Part shown: positions 1-10,745 of the stretch, piece by piece
Layout: each line of letters starts with the position of its first letter
Numbering within the stretch: position 1 is the first letter of the stretch
NCBI GenBank assembly: GCA_020629035.1
Contig: JAHDEC010000001.1
Span: forward strand, 124,001-188,000
Length of the DNA: 64,000 nucleotides
Direction: 5' to 3'
Source: Saprospiraceae bacterium
GTDB lineage: Bacteria; Bacteroidota; Bacteroidia; Chitinophagales; Saprospiraceae
Notes under the pieces: generated by a model
The model's input: only the letters and a program-made list of their open reading frames with translations
Told to the model about the DNA's origin: nothing
Databases searched by the model: none
Made by a program: the position numbers and the translations under genes

Positions 1-3000
1 AAACGATTCTTGGACCTCTAGCACCTGGAGACTCAGTATTGTTGATGGTAGTCTTAACGATTACAGATGTAAGTGATCCACTTGGATTAGTTAATGAATC
101 TGAAATTAGTGGTGCGGATGATGAAAATGGAGATGCAATAGAGGATATCGACAGTACACCAGATGGTGATCCAGATAATGATAATGGTGGAGATCCATAT
201 GATGATACAAACAACGAAATTGATGATGATGGCACAAATGATGAAGATGACCATGATCCTGAAGTAATTCCAATTTTTGACTTAGCCTTAACTAAAACAA
301 CAAGTTGGACAGATCCAATAACCTATGGAGATGATATTCCTTTTGATATCAATGTTATAAATCAAGGAAATATATCTGCTTATGAAGTAGAAGTCACAGA
401 ATATATTCCATGTGGATATTTCTATGATCAAGCTAACAATCCATTATGGACTTATGATATGGCTACATCGACAGCAACAACAACTATAGCTGGACCTATT
501 GATCCTGTTATGACGACGACGGTGCCGATTGTACTGACTGTACAGCCATGTCCAGATGGTGATCCTGCTAGTAATTGGACTAACTCTGCCGAAATTAGTG
601 GAGCACAAAATGAAGATGGAGAAGATATGTCAGATGATGATCCAGATAGTACGCCGGATAACGATCCAGATAATGATCCAGAAGGAGACAACAATCAAGA
701 GGATGGTGACGGAACAGCTGACGAAGATGATCATGATTGGGAAACTCCTCCAATCTTTGACTTGGCTTTAACAAAAGAATTAGCAGCTGGTCAAATGACG
801 CCTGTAAGTTTAGGTGATGATGTGACCTTTACGATTACGGTATACAACCAAGGAACGATTACTGCAACAAATGTAGAGGTGTCAGATTATGTTCCTGAAG
901 GATATTGCCTAAGTCCAAACGATACTAATGGATGGGCAGATCCTGACATGAATGGTATATATACGGCAACCATTGCTGGACCTATTACTCCTGGTATGAA
1001 TGCTACAATAGACATCGTACTAGAAGTAAAAGCAGCGATGTCATCAGACGATTATATAAATGTAGCAGAGATTAGTGGCTCAATGGATGATATGGGTAAC
1101 GACACTACAGATGATGACATTGATTCAGATGCTGACGATAATGAGCACAATGATGATGGAGGAGAAGTTGGTGGTGATACAGATGATACCATTGACGGCG
1201 AGGAAGGTGATGAAGATGATGCTGATCCAGCAACTGTCGATGTAGAATTCTTTGATCTTGCCATGGTTAAAATGTTAGCTCCAGGTCAGCCACAACAGGT
1301 AATGCCAGGTGATGATGTAACCTTCTTAATAACGGTTATAAATCAAGGAACTATAGATGCATATAATGTAGCCATAGCAGAATATCTACCGGCTGATATG
1401 ACATTAAGTTCAGCAGATACTAACGGCTGGACGGATGTTGATGCAGATGGTATTCTAGAAAATAGCATTGCAGGACCTATCGCAGGATACGGTGGTACGG
1501 ATATGATCGAAATTGTAGTAACCATTAATCCTTCACTAAGCACTCCTGCTGAACTGACTAACTGGTCAGAAATTAGTGGTGCTGAAGATGAAAATGGTGA
1601 ACCACAAGATGATGTAGATAGTACTCCAGATGATGATCCAAACAATGATCCATACGGTGATGATAACCAAGAAGACGGCGATGGTACAGATGATGAGGAT
1701 GATAGTGATCCGGCAGTAGTTGAGGTAAGTGATGAAGAAATCTTTGACCTTGCTCTAGTCAAAACTCTAGATCCAGCTACAGAAACACCAGTATATGTAG
1801 GAAGTGAAATTACCTTCTATGTAGAAGTGTTTAATCAGGGTAACATTACTGCGATGAATATCGAGCTGACGGATAATATGGGTGCAAGCTTAGCATTAAG
1901 TAGTAATGATACAAATAGCTGGGTAGATAGTGATAATGATGGCGCTTATGAAAACCTAATTGTAGGACCTTTAGCACCAGGGCAATCAGAAATTATCCCG
2001 ATGGTAGTAACAGTTGTTGCAGCACCGATGGGTCCAAACGATTTATTAAATATCGCAGAAATTTCTACAGCTGAAGACGAAGAAGGCAATCATCCAGAAG
2101 ATATTGATAGTACTCCAGATATGGATCCTAGTAATGATTCCATGAATCCGGACGATAACAATGAAAGTGAAGAAGACGGAAGTGCTGGTGGTGATGAAGA
2201 TGACCACGATTGGGAAGAGGTGCCATTTGGTAGCTTCGATTTAGCGCTTGTAAAAACATTATCTCCTGATCAGCCTATGCCGATTATGCCTTGTGATGAT
2301 GTAACCTTTGTCTTTACGGTAATCAATCAAGGTACCGTAGATGCATATAACATCGATATTGTAGAATACACTCCTGCAGGCATGGAGTTAAGTTCATCAG
2401 ATTTTAACGGATGGACGGATACAGATATGGATGGTAATTATGAAAACACCATTGCAGGTTTAAATGCAGGTGAGTCATTTGATCTAGAAATAGTATTGAA
2501 AATTTTACCAGGAGCAACAGGTCCTTTGACCAACTTTGGTGAAATTGCAGATGCGGAAGATGAGTATGGTAATCATCCTGAAGATGTAGATTCTACACCA
2601 GATGATGACCCAGATAATGATAACGAAGGAGACGATAACCAAGAAGATGGTGATGGATCAGATGATGAAGATGATCACGATTGGGAAGAAATTGATCTTG
2701 GCTGGTATGATTTAGCCTTAACTAAGCAATTAGCACCAGGTCAGTCAGCATACGTTTCGGCGGGTGATGATGTAACCTTTGTAATCGAAGTGGTTAATCA
2801 AGGTACACTGGATGCATATAATATTGCTATTGCAGAATATGTACCAGCAGGTATGTCACTAAGCAGTGCCGATACCAATGGTTGGACAGATGTAGATATG
2901 GATGGAACATTGGAAAATGTAATTCCAGGTCCGTTAATGCCTAATGACAGAGGAGAAGTAGAAATTGTATTGACTATAGATGCATCATTCACTGGAAGCT

Positions 3001-6000
3001 CCATTGAAAATCATGCAGAAATTAGTGAATTTACAGATGCAGATGGAGACCCTCAAGAAGATAATGATAGCACACCTGATGATGATCCAAACAATGATCC
3101 ATTCGGTGATGATAATCAAGAGGATGGAAATGGAATGGATGATGAAGATGATTCGGATCCAGAGGTTGTTTACCTGTCAGATGGTGATGTATACGACATG
3201 GCATTGAGCAAAAACCTCGATCCAGATACAGAATTCCCAGTATTCCCAGGTGATGATGTGACCTTCATCATAGAAGTAACTAATCAAGGAAATACGGTTG
3301 TTCAGAATGTAGATGTAGTGGATTACCTACCAGCAGATTTAACACTAAGTAGTGCAGATACTAATGGCTGGGTAGATACAGATGCTGATGGATACCCGGA
3401 AAATACAATTCCTGGTCCAATGAATCCGGGTGATGTAGTTGAACTGGAAATCGTAGTAACGATTAGTGAAGATTTTACGGGCACGAGCTTAGAAAATAGA
3501 GCAGAAATTGCTGAATTCGAAGATGAAGACGGAATGGTCCAAGAAGATGAGGATAGTACTTCTGATAATGATCCTGATAACGATCCAGAAGGAGAAGATG
3601 ATGAAGATGGTGACGAGTTCCCGGTATCTATTTTCGATTTAGCCTTAGATAAAACATTAGCTCCAGGTGTTATGGGTCCATTTATGCCAGGTGATGATGT
3701 AACCTTCAGAATAGCCGTTCATAACCAAGGAACGGTTGATGCTTACAATGTTAATATCGCAGAATATATACCTGCCGATCTAGCATTAAGCACAGCTGAT
3801 ATGAATGGTTGGACAGATGCAGATATGAATGGTGTGTACGAAAACCAGATCGCTGGTCCTATTACACCTGGAAATTATGATTTCATTGATATCATCTTAA
3901 CGATTGATCCAGGAGTAGCATCACCGTCACAGTTGGTGAATGTATCAGAAATTAGTGGAGCAGAAGATGAGAATGGAAATATGCCGATGGATACAGATAG
4001 TACTCCAGATGACGATCCAGATGATGATGCTCAAGGTGATAATGATCAGTTAGATGGCAATGGAGATAATGATGAGGATGATCATGATTGGGAACCTATA
4101 GACATCTTTGATGAGATCTTTGATCTTGCTCTGAAGAAGGTACTTACGCCAGGATTCCTCATGGGAGGAGTACAAGTAGGAGAGGATGTTTCCTTTGATA
4201 TCTGGGTATATAACCAAGGTACAGTGGATGCAACTAACATAGAGATTTCAGAGTATATGCCAGATAACACAAGTATCAGTGTAAATGATATGAATGGATG
4301 GACAGACTTTGATAATGACGGAACGTATGAGCAGACATTAGCTGGTCCATTAGCTCCAGGTGATTCTGTTATGGTATCGTTTATCCTGACATTAGACAGT
4401 TATGATGGAAACAATGAAATTGTAAACTATGCAGAGATAAGTGGAGCGGATGACGGAAATGGTGAACCAGCAACAGATATTGATAGCACACCAGATGGTG
4501 ACGATGGAAATGACGAAGGAGGTAATCATGATGATGATACAAATAATGAAATAGATGATGATGGTACAACTGATGAAGATGATCATGATCCTGAAGCATT
4601 CCCTGTATTTGACCTTGCCTTGATTAAAACATCAGAAAGTCTTGGGCCTCACTTTATAGGTGATACGGTTCAATATGATTTCACGGTGTATAACCAAGGA
4701 AATATTACAGCAACCAATGTCATGATTAGCGACTATATGCCATGTGGATTTAGTTTCGATTCGAGCTTAAATCCTGATTGGACAGAAGTGTCTAGTACGA
4801 TGCAGTCAACAGTTGTTCCTGGTCCAATAGAGCCAAATGACTTTGCCGTAGCCTCGATTTATTTTGTGGTTCAATTCTGTGATACTCCACAAACAGCGTG
4901 GATAAATACAGGAGAAATAACACAATCATTTGATGATACAGGTTACGAAACAACTGACGAAGACATTGATTCGAATGCGGATCAAGATGGAACGAATGAT
5001 GGAGAAATGACGGATAATGATCTGGCAGGTAGCATGATGGATGAAGATGATAGTGATTTAGAATTCATTGCAGTTCCAGCTATTGATTTAGTGAAGACTG
5101 TGACTGATGTTCAACCTTCAGCAACTACAGCAGGTCATGTCGATGTGACGTTTGAGATCTACATTAAGAATATTGGTAATGAAGATTTAGAAAATATAGA
5201 AATTCAAGATGAGTTGGATGATCCAGCTAATTTAGGTCCAGCATACATTGGTATTGCTCCAGGTGGAGATCCAGTATACGTCGGTACAAATACGGCTGTT
5301 ACACCGCCAACAATAAATGCAACCTTTGATGCATTTAGCACAGGTGACCCTGATCTTTTCGATGCAGCAGCTCCTAGTTTATTGGAGGTATGCAATGAGT
5401 TTACCATCGAGTTTACAGCTCAGTTAGATCCAGCACTAGCGATTGATCCAGAGATGTTGTTTAATACAGCAACAACGAATGGTGAATTCGAATTAATGGA
5501 TGGCACTGAAGGTGAAGTGGAAGATGAAGATGTTGTACAAGTAATTCCTTGTGTCAGCAATTGTGAAGTGGCTTGTCAAGGCTCCATTAATGTTTCATTA
5601 AATGAAGATTGTGAAGCTGAAATCACACCAGCCATGGCCGGTGCAGGTATTGAGGATTACTGTAATTCATACTACGAGATCGAATTATTCGATCCTTGGA
5701 GTAATCCACTACCTACAGATGTGGTAGGTATGGATTTAGTGGATGAGTGTATCACTTATATGATTACTGAGCCAGAATGTGGTAATACTTGTTGGGGTAC
5801 TGCTTGTATAGAATACAAATTACCTCCTTCGATTGTTTGTCCTTACGATGTAACAGTTGCATGTAATGGATTAGAAACAGTCGATGAGAGTTTAGTAATC
5901 ACAGAATTCTGTGCACCATCAGAATTGGTGTTAATTAATGAAGTGATAGATAACTTAGAATGTGATGAAGACTTTATTAGAGAAGTTACCAGAACATATG

Positions 6001-9000
6001 TGGTAAGAGATGATAAAGGAAACGAGAGTGAGGAATGTACATTTAGCATTTTCTTAGAAAGAGTGAATCTTGATTCTATCTTCTGCCCAGAAAGCTTTAT
6101 GACGATCACGGATAATCCACTAGCTTGTAACCATGATATTCCATTGGATGCAAATGGACATCCGGTTCCTTATGATGAGGCGACAGGACTTGGAACAGGC
6201 GTTCCAGCGGTCATTGTACCTGCCGTTCTTCAGTTTGATGATTCAGGAATGATGATTGGTAATTCAAACAGTTCAGATGGTATGATGTGTGATCTTGACG
6301 GAGACGGAGATGACGACATGATTGTTCTTAACGATGGTCAGCCAAATAAGGTATTCTTTAATGATGGAACAGGAAACTTTACAGATTCTGGCCAGAATTT
6401 AGGTACTAGTTTAACATTTGGATTTGATGTTGAAGATATTGATGGAGATGGAGACAAAGATGTTGTCATTGCTAATGATTTAGGACCAAATATGGTTTAC
6501 ACTAACGATGGCACTGGAATCTTTACAGATTCTGGTCAAGCTTTAGGCACAAGTGCAAGCTACAACTTATCCCTATGTGATCTTGATGCTGATGGTGATA
6601 TAGATGCATTTTTTGCAAACAGCTTTGGACCTAATGAAGTATTCTTAAATGATGGTACAGGCTTATTTACTGACAGTGGTCAAGCACTTGGTTTAAATGA
6701 TAGTTTCGGAGTTTCTTTAGAAGACATTGATGGAGATGGAGACAAGGATGCTGTAGTTTCGAATGGGAATACAGGTACCACAGTTTACCTAAATAATGGT
6801 GCCGGCTTATTTACTGACAGTGGACAAAACTTAGGTTTACCAGGCAGCAGAAATACAGGTATTTGCGATTTAGATGGAGATGGAGACTTAGATATTTTCA
6901 AAGCTGGACTAAATGTGCCAAATATGGTATTCTTAAATGATGGCACAGGTACATTTAGTGATTCAGGCCAACTGTTAGATGCCTTTGAAACGCATGACGC
7001 AAAATTTGTTGATGTAGATTGTGATGGAGACAAAGATGTCATTACTGCTGAGTTTGGTCCTAATCAGATTTACTTAAATGATGGTGCAGCAGTATTTACT
7101 AACGCAGGTATAAACATCGGTGGAGATGATTCATCTACTATAGAACTTAATGATGTAGATGGCGATGGTGATTTAGACATCGTTGAGTTTAATGCAGGAA
7201 CACCGAATAAGGTGTTTACAAATAACTCTGTTTGCGAAATGGAATTAGGATTGTATCCTGAAGTTGCATTGGAGTTATGTAATGTATTCGTAACATACGA
7301 GGATATTGAAATACCAGGTGTAGCATGTTCTGAAAAGATTATGAGAACATGGAGCATCCGAGAATGGTGGTGTGGTGGAGAATTGGATACATTATGTTTC
7401 CAAGTGATCGAAACAGTAGATGAAGAAGGACCAGCTATTACTTGTCCTGATGACTTAACCGTCACTACCAATACTGCAGATTGTGAGGCCATTGTGGATT
7501 TAGCAGCAATCGAAGCTACCGATGAGTGTAATGAGATAGAGAAATACTTAGTCCATTATGGTACAGGTGTTTTATTGACCAATGGCGGGGAAGCTAGCTT
7601 ATCCGTGGGTACTCATACAGTCAGCTACGAAGTTTTTGATAATTGCTACAATAGCAGTGAATGTGAAATGACAGTTACGGTAAGAGATCAAATCGAACCT
7701 ACACCAGTTTGTCAGCAAAACATTGTTGTTTCGCTAAACAATTTTGGAGAAGGCGTTGCCTATGTTGAAAGCATGGATGATGGTACATTTGATGATTGTC
7801 ATCTAGATAGCATCAGAGTGAGCAGAATGGTTGATAATTGCGATAATCCATTGAACCTTACATTTAGGGAGAAGGTAGAATTCTGTTGTGCTGATGCAAA
7901 TATGGAACACATGGTTGTATTCAGAGCTTGGGATTCATCGCAGAACTTTAATGATTGTATGGTTTCTGTAACTGTTCAGGATAAGATTGCGCCGAGCATG
8001 GTTTGTCTTGATGATGTAACCATTAATTGTACCGAAGTAGTGGATTTAGATAATCTGGATATCAACTTTGGCTTACCAGCTATTACTGATAATTGTACGA
8101 ATCCAGGAGACTTAGTTCCTACGATAGAAGATGATAGAAATTCATGTGGCATAGGATCTATTACAAGAAGATTAGATCTAGTAGACAATGGACAAGTGGT
8201 ACAGACATGTGTACAAAACATTGAAGTGATTAACAACAATCCATTTGACCTAAGTGATATTATTTGGCCAGCTGATTACGAAGGATCAGATTTCTGTGAC
8301 GTCGACCAATTATCTCCAGATAATTTACCAGTGATTAATGGCTATCCGCAATTTACTGATGGTCCATGTGAACTAATCGGATACGAATTTGTCGATCAAG
8401 TTTTCGAATTTGTCGAAGGAGAAGATGCTTGCTTGAAGATTTTGAGAAACTGGACAATCATAGATTGGTGTCAGCAAGTAGATGGAGAATATCTTAGATT
8501 CCCACATGAGCAAGTAATTAAACTATTTAATACAGTAGATCCGGTTATTACTTCAGAATGCACAGGCATAGTGGTAGAAACATCGGACATTAATTGCGAA
8601 TCTGCAGATGTAGCATTAGTGGCAGAAGCTACTGATGATTGTACTTCGGAAGATGGGCTTAGATGGGAGTATGTGATAGATGCAGGCTCAGATGGAACGG
8701 ATGATATCTTTGGTGATAATAACGATGCAAGTGGTACTTATCCAGTGGGACTACATACCATTACATGGACGGTATATGATGGTTGCGGTAATTTAGATCA
8801 ATGCAGCTACACTTTTGAAATAAAGAGTGTAAAAGCTCCACAGCCAATTTGTATCTACGGACTTTCAATTGCGCTTATCCCTATGGATTTAGATAGTGAT
8901 GGAACCAGTGATGCAGAGATGGTTACTATCTGGGCAAGCGATGTAGATGGTGGAAGTTTCCATCCTTGTGATTACGATATAGTGCTAAGCTTTAGCGAAG

Positions 9001-10322
9001 ATGTTAATGACAACAATCTAACCTTTGATTGTGATGACATTGGACAAAATCCAATCGAGTTATTTGTTACGGATGAAACAGGTAATCAGTCGTACTGTGA
9101 GACTTACATAATTGTTCAGGATAATAACGATGAAGAAATTTGTCCTCCTGTTGAGCGTGTAGATATTACAGGTAGCATTGAAACAAAAGAAGGATTAGAA
9201 TTAGAAGATATCGAAGTATATCTAGAAGGTGGAGGTGTTATGGAAATGACGAATGGCTCAGGTGATTATACCTTTGCAGATATGCCGATTGGTGGCGCGT
9301 ATCAGGTTAAACCAAAGTACGATCTTGATCCACTAAATGGCGTAAGTACATTGGATATTGTAATTATCCAGCGACACATTCTAGGTATCAAAGACTTAGA
9401 TGATGCTTATGAACTAATTGCAGCAGATGCTAACAATGATGAATCTATAACGTCTTCAGATTTACTAGATATCAGAAGAATGATTCTTGGATTAATTTCA
9501 TCATTCCCGAATAATGAAAGCTGGAGATTTGTTGATAAGAATCAGCAATTTATAGATGAGATGAACCCTTGGAATCAAGGTATCGATGAAACGTATAACA
9601 TTGGCTTCTTAGAGTACAATATGTTAGCTGACTTTATCGGAGTTAAAACAGCAGATGTTAATGGATCTGTCCAGTTACTTGGTGAAGATGCAGACACAAG
9701 AGGAAATAATACTACCGTATTTATTTACGAAGTGGTCGGTAATGAATTGAGAATTTACGCTAAGGAGGCTATGGAATTGTCAGGAATGCAGTTAGCCTTT
9801 AATGTAGATGCAAGCGAGTTAGTGAGTTTTGAATCAGATCTAGATTTATTGTCTGATGAGAATATTGCCTTCGATAAGCAAACACTTAAACTTAGTTATG
9901 CTCCTACATCAGTAATCAATGTTGCGGCAAATACCTTATTATTCAAGGCAACATTTGATGAATTAAACAACAAAGTAGCTGTGTCAAATAGCTTTGATTC
10001 AGAGACTTATGTAGGTGAAGAGCTGAGCATCCATGACATTATAATTGAAGGAAAAGAATCTTCCTTGCTAGTAAGAAACTATCCTAATCCATGGGCACAA
10101 AGTACTACGATAGAGTTCGAATGTTTGACAGAAGAAACAGTAGAAATTAGTTTCTACAACACTGTGGGACAATTAGAAGTAAGCGTACAAGTAAATGCAA
10201 TACCTGGTTACAATAGAGTCGTGTTTGATAAAGAGATGTTTAGCATAGGTGGCATGAAAAACTACCAAATCCTAAGAGGAGATGGAAGTATTAATTATGG
10301 TAAGACTTATTTAGTTGAATAA
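1..10322 (+). CDS. Giant T9SS-secreted DUF11-repeat protein with FG-GAP propeller and dockerin (5' partial)
   Basis: The frame is open from base 3 and already encodes the end of a DUF11 repeat, so the true start lies upstream; the apparent TTG start at 39 is only the first start codon in the window. About ten further repeats of ~163 residues follow up to ~5560. Each opens with a FDLALxK motif and ends in an Asp/Glu-rich linker. After these come Cys-rich adhesin modules (from ~5575), seven FG-GAP/VCBS repeats with DxDGDGD-type calcium loops (~6230-7215), HYR-like modules, a carboxypeptidase-regulatory-like fold (~9160-9320), a dockerin-like pair of loops (~9340-9510), a cohesin-like region and a C-terminal type A T9SS sorting domain (NYPNPW motif near 10080). 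The product is probably a surface or released adhesin. Its last ~1,580 residues match the next gene colinearly. Function is inferred from modules only. Confidence 0.9.
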   Translation, partial: TILGPLAPGDSVLLMVVLTITDVSDPLGLVNESEISGADDENGDAIEDIDSTPDGDPDNDNGGDPYDDTNNEIDDDGTNDEDDHDPEVIPIFDLALTKTTSWTDPITYGDDIPFDINVINQGNISAYEVEVTEYIPCGYFYDQANNPLWTYDMATSTATTTIAGPIDPVMTTTVPIVLTVQPCPDGDPASNWTNSAEISGAQNEDGEDMSDDDPDSTPDNDPDNDPEGDNNQEDGDGTADEDDHDWETPPIFDLALTKELAAGQMTPVSLGDDVTFTITVYNQGTITATNVEVSDYVPEGYCLSPNDTNGWADPDMNGIYTATIAGPITPGMNATIDIVLEVKAAMSSDDYINVAEISGSMDDMGNDTTDDDIDSDADDNEHNDDGGEVGGDTDDTIDGEEGDEDDADPATVDVEFFDLAMVKMLAPGQPQQVMPGDDVTFLITVINQGTIDAYNVAIAEYLPADMTLSSADTNGWTDVDADGILENSIAGPIAGYGGTDMIEIVVTINPSLSTPAELTNWSEISGAEDENGEPQDDVDSTPDDDPNNDPYGDDNQEDGDGTDDEDDSDPAVVEVSDEEIFDLALVKTLDPATETPVYVGSEITFYVEVFNQGNITAMNIELTDNMGASLALSSNDTNSWVDSDNDGAYENLIVGPLAPGQSEIIPMVVTVVAAPMGPNDLLNIAEISTAEDEEGNHPEDIDSTPDMDPSNDSMNPDDNNESEEDGSAGGDEDDHDWEEVPFGSFDLALVKTLSPDQPMPIMPCDDVTFVFTVINQGTVDAYNIDIVEYTPAGMELSSSDFNGWTDTDMDGNYENTIAGLNAGESFDLEIVLKILPGATGPLTNFGEIADAEDEYGNHPEDVDSTPDDDPDNDNEGDDNQEDGDGSDDEDDHDWEEIDLGWYDLALTKQLAPGQSAYVSAGDDVTFVIEVVNQGTLDAYNIAIAEYVPAGMSLSSADTNGWTDVDMDGTLENVIPGPLMPNDRGEVEIVLTIDASFTGSSIENHAEISEFTDADGDPQEDNDSTPDDDPNNDPFGDDNQEDGNGMDDEDDSDPEVVYLSDGDVYDMALSKNLDPDTEFPVFPGDDVTFIIEVTNQGNTVVQNVDVVDYLPADLTLSSADTNGWVDTDADGYPENTIPGPMNPGDVVELEIVVTISEDFTGTSLENRAEIAEFEDEDGMVQEDEDSTSDNDPDNDPEGEDDEDGDEFPVSIFDLALDKTLAPGVMGPFMPGDDVTFRIAVHNQGTVDAYNVNIAEYIPADLALSTADMNGWTDADMNGVYENQIAGPITPGNYDFIDIILTIDPGVASPSQLVNVSEISGAEDENGNMPMDTDSTPDDDPDDDAQGDNDQLDGNGDNDEDDHDWEPIDIFDEIFDLALKKVLTPGFLMGGVQVGEDVSFDIWVYNQGTVDATNIEISEYMPDNTSISVNDMNGWTDFDNDGTYEQTLAGPLAPGDSVMVSFILTLDSYDGNNEIVNYAEISGADDGNGEPATDIDSTPDGDDGNDEGGNHDDDTNNEIDDDGTTDEDDHDPEAFPVFDLALIKTSESLGPHFIGDTVQYDFTVYNQGNITATNVMISDYMPCGFSFDSSLNPDWTEVSSTMQSTVVPGPIEPNDFAVASIYFVVQFCDTPQTAWINTGEITQSFDDTGYETTDEDIDSNADQDGTNDGEMTDNDLAGSMMDEDDSDLEFIAVPAIDLVKTVTDVQPSATTAGHVDVTFEIYIKNIGNEDLENIEIQDELDDPANLGPAYIGIAPGGDPVYVGTNTAVTPPTINATFDAFSTGDPDLFDAAAPSLLEVCNEFTIEFTAQLDPALAIDPEMLFNTATTNGEFELMDGTEGEVEDEDVVQVIPCVSNCEVACQGSINVSLNEDCEAEITPAMAGAGIEDYCNSYYEIELFDPWSNPLPTDVVGMDLVDECITYMITEPECGNTCWGTACIEYKLPPSIVCPYDVTVACNGLETVDESLVITEFCAPSELVLINEVIDNLECDEDFIREVTRTYVVRDDKGNESEECTFSIFLERVNLDSIFCPESFMTITDNPLACNHDIPLDANGHPVPYDEATGLGTGVPAVIVPAVLQFDDSGMMIGNSNSSDGMMCDLDGDGDDDMIVLNDGQPNKVFFNDGTGNFTDSGQNLGTSLTFGFDVEDIDGDGDKDVVIANDLGPNMVYTNDGTGIFTDSGQALGTSASYNLSLCDLDADGDIDAFFANSFGPNEVFLNDGTGLFTDSGQALGLNDSFGVSLEDIDGDGDKDAVVSNGNTGTTVYLNNGAGLFTDSGQNLGLPGSRNTGICDLDGDGDLDIFKAGLNVPNMVFLNDGTGTFSDSGQLLDAFETHDAKFVDVDCDGDKDVITAEFGPNQIYLNDGAAVFTNAGINIGGDDSSTIELNDVDGDGDLDIVEFNAGTPNKVFTNNSVCEMELGLYPEVALELCNVFVTYEDIEIPGVACSEKIMRTWSIREWWCGGELDTLCFQVIETVDEEGPAITCPDDLTVTTNTADCEAIVDLAAIEATDECNEIEKYLVHYGTGVLLTNGGEASLSVGTHTVSYEVFDNCYNSSECEMTVTVRDQIEPTPVCQQNIVVSLNNFGEGVAYVESMDDGTFDDCHLDSIRVSRMVDNCDNPLNLTFREKVEFCCADANMEHMVVFRAWDSSQNFNDCMVSVTVQDKIAPSMVCLDDVTINCTEVVDLDNLDINFGLPAITDNCTNPGDLVPTIEDDRNSCGIGSITRRLDLVDNGQVVQTCVQNIEVINNNPFDLSDIIWPADYEGSDFCDVDQLSPDNLPVINGYPQFTDGPCELIGYEFVDQVFEFVEGEDACLKILRNWTIIDWCQQVDGEYLRFPHEQVIKLFNTVDPVITSECTGIVVETSDINCESADVALVAEATDDCTSEDGLRWEYVIDAGSDGTDDIFGDNNDASGTYPVGLHTITWTVYDGCGNLDQCSYTFEIKSVKAPQPICIYGLSIALIPMDLDSDGTSDAEMVTIWASDVDGGSFHPCDYDIVLSFSEDVNDNNLTFDCDDIGQNPIELFVTDETGNQSYCETYIIVQDNNDEEICPPVERVDITGSIETKEGLELEDIEVYLEGGGVMEMTNGSGDYTFADMPIGGAYQVKPKYDLDPLNGVSTLDIVIIQRHILGIKDLDDAYELIAADANNDESITSSDLLDIRRMILGLISSFPNNESWRFVDKNQQFIDEMNPWNQGIDETYNIGFLEYNMLADFIGVKTADVNGSVQLLGEDADTRGNNTTVFIYEVVGNELRIYAKEAMELSGMQLAFNVDASELVSFESDLDLLSDENIAFDKQTLKLSYAPTSVINVAANTLLFKATFDELNNKVAVSNSFDSETYVGEELSIHDIIIEGKESSLLVRNYPNPWAQSTTIEFECLTEETVEISFYNTVGQLEVSVQVNAIPGYNRVVFDKEMFSIGGMKNYQILRGDGSINYGKTYLVE

Positions 10323-10330
10323 TAGTTATA

Positions 10331-10378
10331 AGAGGAGCAATTCACTTTCTATGCTTAGAAAAGTGAGTTGCTCTTTTC
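10331..10378 (+). terminator. Rho-independent terminator after the first giant gene
   Basis: A 14-base arm at 10335-10348 pairs with 10360-10373, with one G-U pair, and is followed by TTTT. It begins just after the stop codon at 10320-10322, so it probably ends the first giant gene and separates it from the second. Confidence 0.8.
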
Positions 10379-10584
10379 TCACCAGAAACAGTAATCTACT
10401 ATTGATTTCGAACATTATTTAAAAAGGGTAAAAGAAAACTACAAAAAAAGAAGATTAAAAAAGGTTGACATATCGCATTATTACACATGGTAATATTATC
10501 TCACATTAGACTTATTTATTCATAAAGTACCTAAAAATAGGTAAATATGTAGTATTTTGGGCGAATAAACAGTCATATATGTAT

Positions 10585-10612
10585 TTGTTTAATATATAAT
10601 TATCTAATTTTG
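10585..10612 (+). promoter_or_regulatory. Candidate Bacteroidota promoter for the second giant gene
   Basis: TTG at 10585-10587 and TAATTTTG at 10605-10612, 17 bases apart, fit the TTG / TAnnTTTG pattern known for this phylum. Transcription would start near 10619, leaving a ~125-base AT-rich leader before the ATG at 10746. The rest of the 10380-10745 interval holds no gene that I can support. Confidence 0.5.
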
Positions 10613-10745
10613 GACTTGAAGAAGTATTTAGATTCTTTGTATTTACAATTTTGATAATAACCATAACCTCTGGAGTTAATCCATAGGTCTCACCTGAGTT
10701 GAATTAATAGACCAGTATTAATTAACTATTATTCAACTTTTAATA

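Noticed and set aside
452-4600. Several antisense ORFs rich in Ser/Pro inside the first giant gene
   Set aside because: They mirror the Asp-rich repeats of the plus-strand gene and have no independent start signals or recognisable domains.
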